Assembly: GCF_050459865.1 (NCBI RefSeq)
Contig: NZ_JBCMNM010000076.1
Location: 1 to 64,000 of the forward strand
Length of the DNA stretch: 64,000 nucleotides
Origin: Rummeliibacillus pycnus_B
GTDB taxonomy: Bacteria; Bacillota; Bacilli; Bacillales_A; Planococcaceae
Direction of reading: 5' to 3'
Shown one piece after another: positions 61,361 to 64,000 of this stretch (the stretch's first letter is position 1; each line of letters opens with the position of its first letter). The notes under the pieces are model-generated. The model was not told the origin of the DNA and did not search any database. It worked only from the letters and a program-made list of their open reading frames with translations. A program made the position numbers and the translations under genes.

Positions 61361-62185
61361 TTAAGAAGTTTTCTCTTTTAAATCCCTTGTTCTCTTTCTA
61401 GTTGTTTTCTTCTTGGTTTTATCTAATGATGCTTGTAGTGCACTCATTAAGTCTGTCACATTATCTGGAATTTCTCTTTCCACATTATTTGCAGTAACAG
61501 TATTCTCTGATTTCTTCTCTTCAATTAAATCCATGAGAGATGTTCTATAATCATCTGTATATTTTTCTGGATCAAAAGCGGTTGTTAATTGCTCAACTAG
61601 CATTAAAGCAGTATCAAGTTCCTTTTGAACAACTATTTGTTCTGCAGGGATATTTGGAACATCACTTATACTTCGAACTTCGTCAGGATAATGAATTGTC
61701 TCCATTACTAATGTATCTTTATATACACGAACGACGGCAAGTTGCTCTTTAGAACGAATAATAATTTTGGCAACACCAATTTTCCCTGATTCTTCAAGTG
61801 TTTTTCGTAATAATGTATAAGCCTTACTGCCAGTAGTATCAGGGGACATATAATAACTTTTCTCAAAATAGATTGGATCGATTTCTTCTAATTTTACAAA
61901 ATCTATAATTTCAACTGCTTTATCTTCGTTTTCTTTCCTTAAATTCTCAAGATCTTCTGCATCCAAAACAACAAACTTATTTTTAGCATACTCATATGCT
62001 TTAACAATATCCTCATCCACAACTTCCTTGTTGCAATTCTCACATACCTTCTTATAACTAATCGGTGTATTACATTCTTTATGAAGTTGTCTAAGTTTTA
62101 TATCTTTATTTTCAGTGGCAGCGTGAAGCTTAATAGGAATATTTACTAATCCGAAGCTAATACTCCCTTTCCAAACTGTATGCAT
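61361..62185 (-). CDS. ku: Ku protein of bacterial end joining
   Basis: 274 aa from the ATG at 62185, giving MHTVWKGSISFGLVNIP, the standard Ku opening; an upstream start adds 14 unlikely residues. The Ku core beta-barrel follows (HKECNTPISYKKVCENC has a Cys pair) and a Lys/Arg-rich C-terminal tail. Homodimer threading onto DNA ends and recruiting LigD. Divergent from ligD, the same pairing as ykoV-ykoU in B. subtilis, where it serves germinating spores. Confidence 0.95.
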   Translation of the reverse strand: MHTVWKGSISFGLVNIPIKLHAATENKDIKLRQLHKECNTPISYKKVCENCNKEVVDEDIVKAYEYAKNKFVVLDAEDLENLRKENEDKAVEIIDFVKLEEIDPIYFEKSYYMSPDTTGSKAYTLLRKTLEESGKIGVAKIIIRSKEQLAVVRVYKDTLVMETIHYPDEVRSISDVPNIPAEQIVVQKELDTALMLVEQLTTAFDPEKYTDDYRTSLMDLIEEKKSENTVTANNVEREIPDNVTDLMSALQASLDKTKKKTTRKRTRDLKEKTS

Positions 62186-62299
62186 TTTTTTCACTCGCCT
62201 TCTTTTTGTACTTATTATTGAAGACATTGATTGTTTTTATGTATTAGAATTTCAAATTCATCAAAAGCTAGTTTAAAAAGTGTGAAGGTTGGATCTATA

Positions 62300-64000
62300 T
62301 TGAAACCAATGTTATTGACACAAGCAGATGAAATACCAAAAGGAGAAGATTGGCTATACGAAACGAAATATGATGGATTTCGCTGTATGATAGAGTGGGT
62401 TGAAAAACCTGTTTTAGTAAGTAGAAATGGAAAAGTGCTGAATCCGCAATTCCCTGAAATTATTGATTTTTTAGTTGAGATAAAAGATAGAATAAGCCCT
62501 TTTTTACCATTACAACTAGATGGTGAATTAGTCTTTTTAACAAATAATTTTCAAAGTAACTTTTCTGTTGTTCAAACTCGTTCAAGGATGAGCAGTAAGA
62601 ATTCAATCAACAAACATGCAATGGAGTTTCCATGTCATGTGGTTGTATTTGATCTATTGCAATTTAAAGGGGAAAGTCAAACAAACTACAAACTAACCGA
62701 ACGTAAAGATAAGTTACAAAGGTTATTCAAAGCGGCAATGCTACCAACTTCAATAAATAATGAAAATATAAATCGAATACAAATAATCGATGTGTTCAAT
62801 GATAATGATGAATTATGGAATAAATTAGTGATTAACAATGGTGAAGGAGCAATAGCCAAAAGAAAGAATAGCGAATGGGTGAGCGATACAAGAACTACGA
62901 GCTGGGTAAAAATTAAGAATTGGAGATATGTGAGTGTTATTTTAACCAAATATGATAAAAATAATGGCTATTTTAATGGAGCAGTTTATCAAGACCATAT
63001 TCTGAAGGATGTTGTTTCTTTTCGGCATGGTTTTAAAGAAGAAGAGTACAAAACGCTGGTAAAATTATTCGAAACAAATGGTACAAAACTAAAGGGAGAG
63101 GTTTGGGAATTACAGCCTTCTATTTGTGTAGAAATCGCCTGTATCGATTTCCTCGGAGGGATGTTGCGAGAGCCTAGATTTCATGCATTTAAGCTAAATA
63201 ATAAACCTGTAGAATGCAATTGGCGACAAATGTTACGTCAACTTCTCCCAATACCTGATTCTGTGCAAATTACGCATCCTGTTAAACCCGTTTTTCCTTC
63301 ACTCGATATACAAAAAGATGATTATTTATATTATTTACAAAAAATATCACCATTCATGTTACCTTTCCTCCGAAACCGGCCATTAACACTTATTCGTTAT
63401 CCTCATGGAGTACCTGGAGAAAGTTTTTACCAAAAAAGCAGTCCTGAACATACACCTGATTTTGTTACCACTACAAAGATTGAAGATACGCAATTTATCG
63501 TTTGCAATAATATTGAAACACTAATTTGGCTAGGAAACCAATTAGCAATTGAGTTTCATATACCCTTTCAACCGATTCAAACAGATAAACCGACCGAAAT
63601 TGTGTTTGATTTGGATCCACCTTCAGTTGAAGAGTTTTCTTTAGCAGTTGAAGCTGCACTACAAATGAAAGCAATATTTGACCAGTTTGAGTTAAAATCA
63701 TTTATCAAAACATCAGGTGGGAAGGGGATGCAAATATATATCCCATTACCAATGGACGCATTTTCATATGAACAAACTGGATTATTTACAAAATTCGTAT
63801 GCGATTTTTTAATCGAGCAAAATCCAAAATGGTTTACTATAGAGCGATTAAAAAAGAATCGTCACAACAAATTATATTTAGATTACGTCCAACATCGTGA
63901 GGGGAAAACAATCATCGCCCCATATTCACCTAGAGGGAATGAGAAAGGATTAGTCGCAACACCTTTACGGTGGGAGGAAGTAAATAACACTTTAAAACCA
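62300..64000 (+). CDS. ligD: ATP-dependent DNA ligase LigD, partial at the window edge
   Basis: TTG 62300 behind AAGGTTGG; the frame is open for 567 codons to the window end with no stop. N-terminal ligase domain (about 1-300) with nucleotidyl Lys23 in ETKYDGFR and the end of the domain around VEIACIDFLGG. C-terminal primase-polymerase domain (about 330 on) with FDLDPP carrying catalytic Asp residues and the SGGKGMQIYIPL loop. No nuclease domain is seen, as in other Bacillus LigD. Only a short C-terminal part is missing. Confidence 0.93.
   Translation, partial: MKPMLLTQADEIPKGEDWLYETKYDGFRCMIEWVEKPVLVSRNGKVLNPQFPEIIDFLVEIKDRISPFLPLQLDGELVFLTNNFQSNFSVVQTRSRMSSKNSINKHAMEFPCHVVVFDLLQFKGESQTNYKLTERKDKLQRLFKAAMLPTSINNENINRIQIIDVFNDNDELWNKLVINNGEGAIAKRKNSEWVSDTRTTSWVKIKNWRYVSVILTKYDKNNGYFNGAVYQDHILKDVVSFRHGFKEEEYKTLVKLFETNGTKLKGEVWELQPSICVEIACIDFLGGMLREPRFHAFKLNNKPVECNWRQMLRQLLPIPDSVQITHPVKPVFPSLDIQKDDYLYYLQKISPFMLPFLRNRPLTLIRYPHGVPGESFYQKSSPEHTPDFVTTTKIEDTQFIVCNNIETLIWLGNQLAIEFHIPFQPIQTDKPTEIVFDLDPPSVEEFSLAVEAALQMKAIFDQFELKSFIKTSGGKGMQIYIPLPMDAFSYEQTGLFTKFVCDFLIEQNPKWFTIERLKKNRHNKLYLDYVQHREGKTIIAPYSPRGNEKGLVATPLRWEEVNNTLKP

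Noticed and set aside
1..64000. CRISPR arrays, rRNA and tRNA genes
   Set aside because: No regularly spaced identical repeats and no recognisable rRNA or tRNA sequence. The 21-bp arrays have degenerate units and no spacers of CRISPR size.

Overview
This window looks like the chromosome of an AT-rich, endospore-forming member of the Bacillales. Gene order (spoIIIA cluster, accBC, nusB, folD, xseAB, ispA, dxs, tlyA, argR, recN, spoIVB, spo0A, then the bkd locus) is the classical Bacillus arrangement. The repeat content and protein style suggest the Lysinibacillus/Solibacillus/Rummeliibacillus/Viridibacillus side of the order. That placement is inference; no rRNA or other phylogenetic marker was analysed.

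Layout. (1) 0-17.6 kb is conserved housekeeping and sporulation backbone: a shortened spoIIIA cluster (AC to AH; AA and AB are not next to it here), acetyl-CoA carboxylase biotin subunits, an Asp23 protein, nusB-folD, xseAB-ispA-dxs-tlyA-argR-recN (exonuclease VII, isoprenoid synthesis, rRNA methylation, arginine control, repair), then spoIVB and spo0A. (2) 17.6-23.8 kb is an accessory island of single genes, gene relics and repeated terminators. (3) 23.8-39.9 kb is backbone again: fapA-type gene, glycerophosphodiesterase, DUF2627, then bkdR and a sigma-54-driven branched-chain keto-acid operon (bcd-lpdV-bkdAA-bkdAB-bkdB) followed by methylmalonyl-CoA mutase (mutA-mutB-meaB). Together these can take valine and isoleucine to acyl-CoAs and on to succinyl-CoA; ptb and buk are not in the operon. 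(4) 39.9-51.9 kb is a second accessory island between two paralogous D,D-carboxypeptidase genes, rich in palindromic repeats, relics and orphan genes. (5) 52-53.8 kb is a short backbone piece (bacilliredoxin, YqjA-like exporter). (6) 53.8-62 kb is a third accessory zone: four decayed copies of the 3' end of a tyrosine recombinase gene, a small operon behind a cluster of TTCACGTGAA palindromes, and a run of one-gene units each closed by a related hairpin. (7) 61.4-64 kb holds divergent ku and ligD (end joining), ligD running off the right edge.

The most unusual features are: a spoIIIAG reading frame that needs a -1 shift at an A7 tract; a spoIIIA cluster with a start-less AC, a stub-like AF and no adjacent AA/AB; two intergenic arrays with a strict 21-bp CGCGG period; and cassette-like units of one gene plus one palindromic element, with three element families whose stems change in a compensatory way. 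No rRNA, tRNA, CRISPR array or intact transposase was seen.
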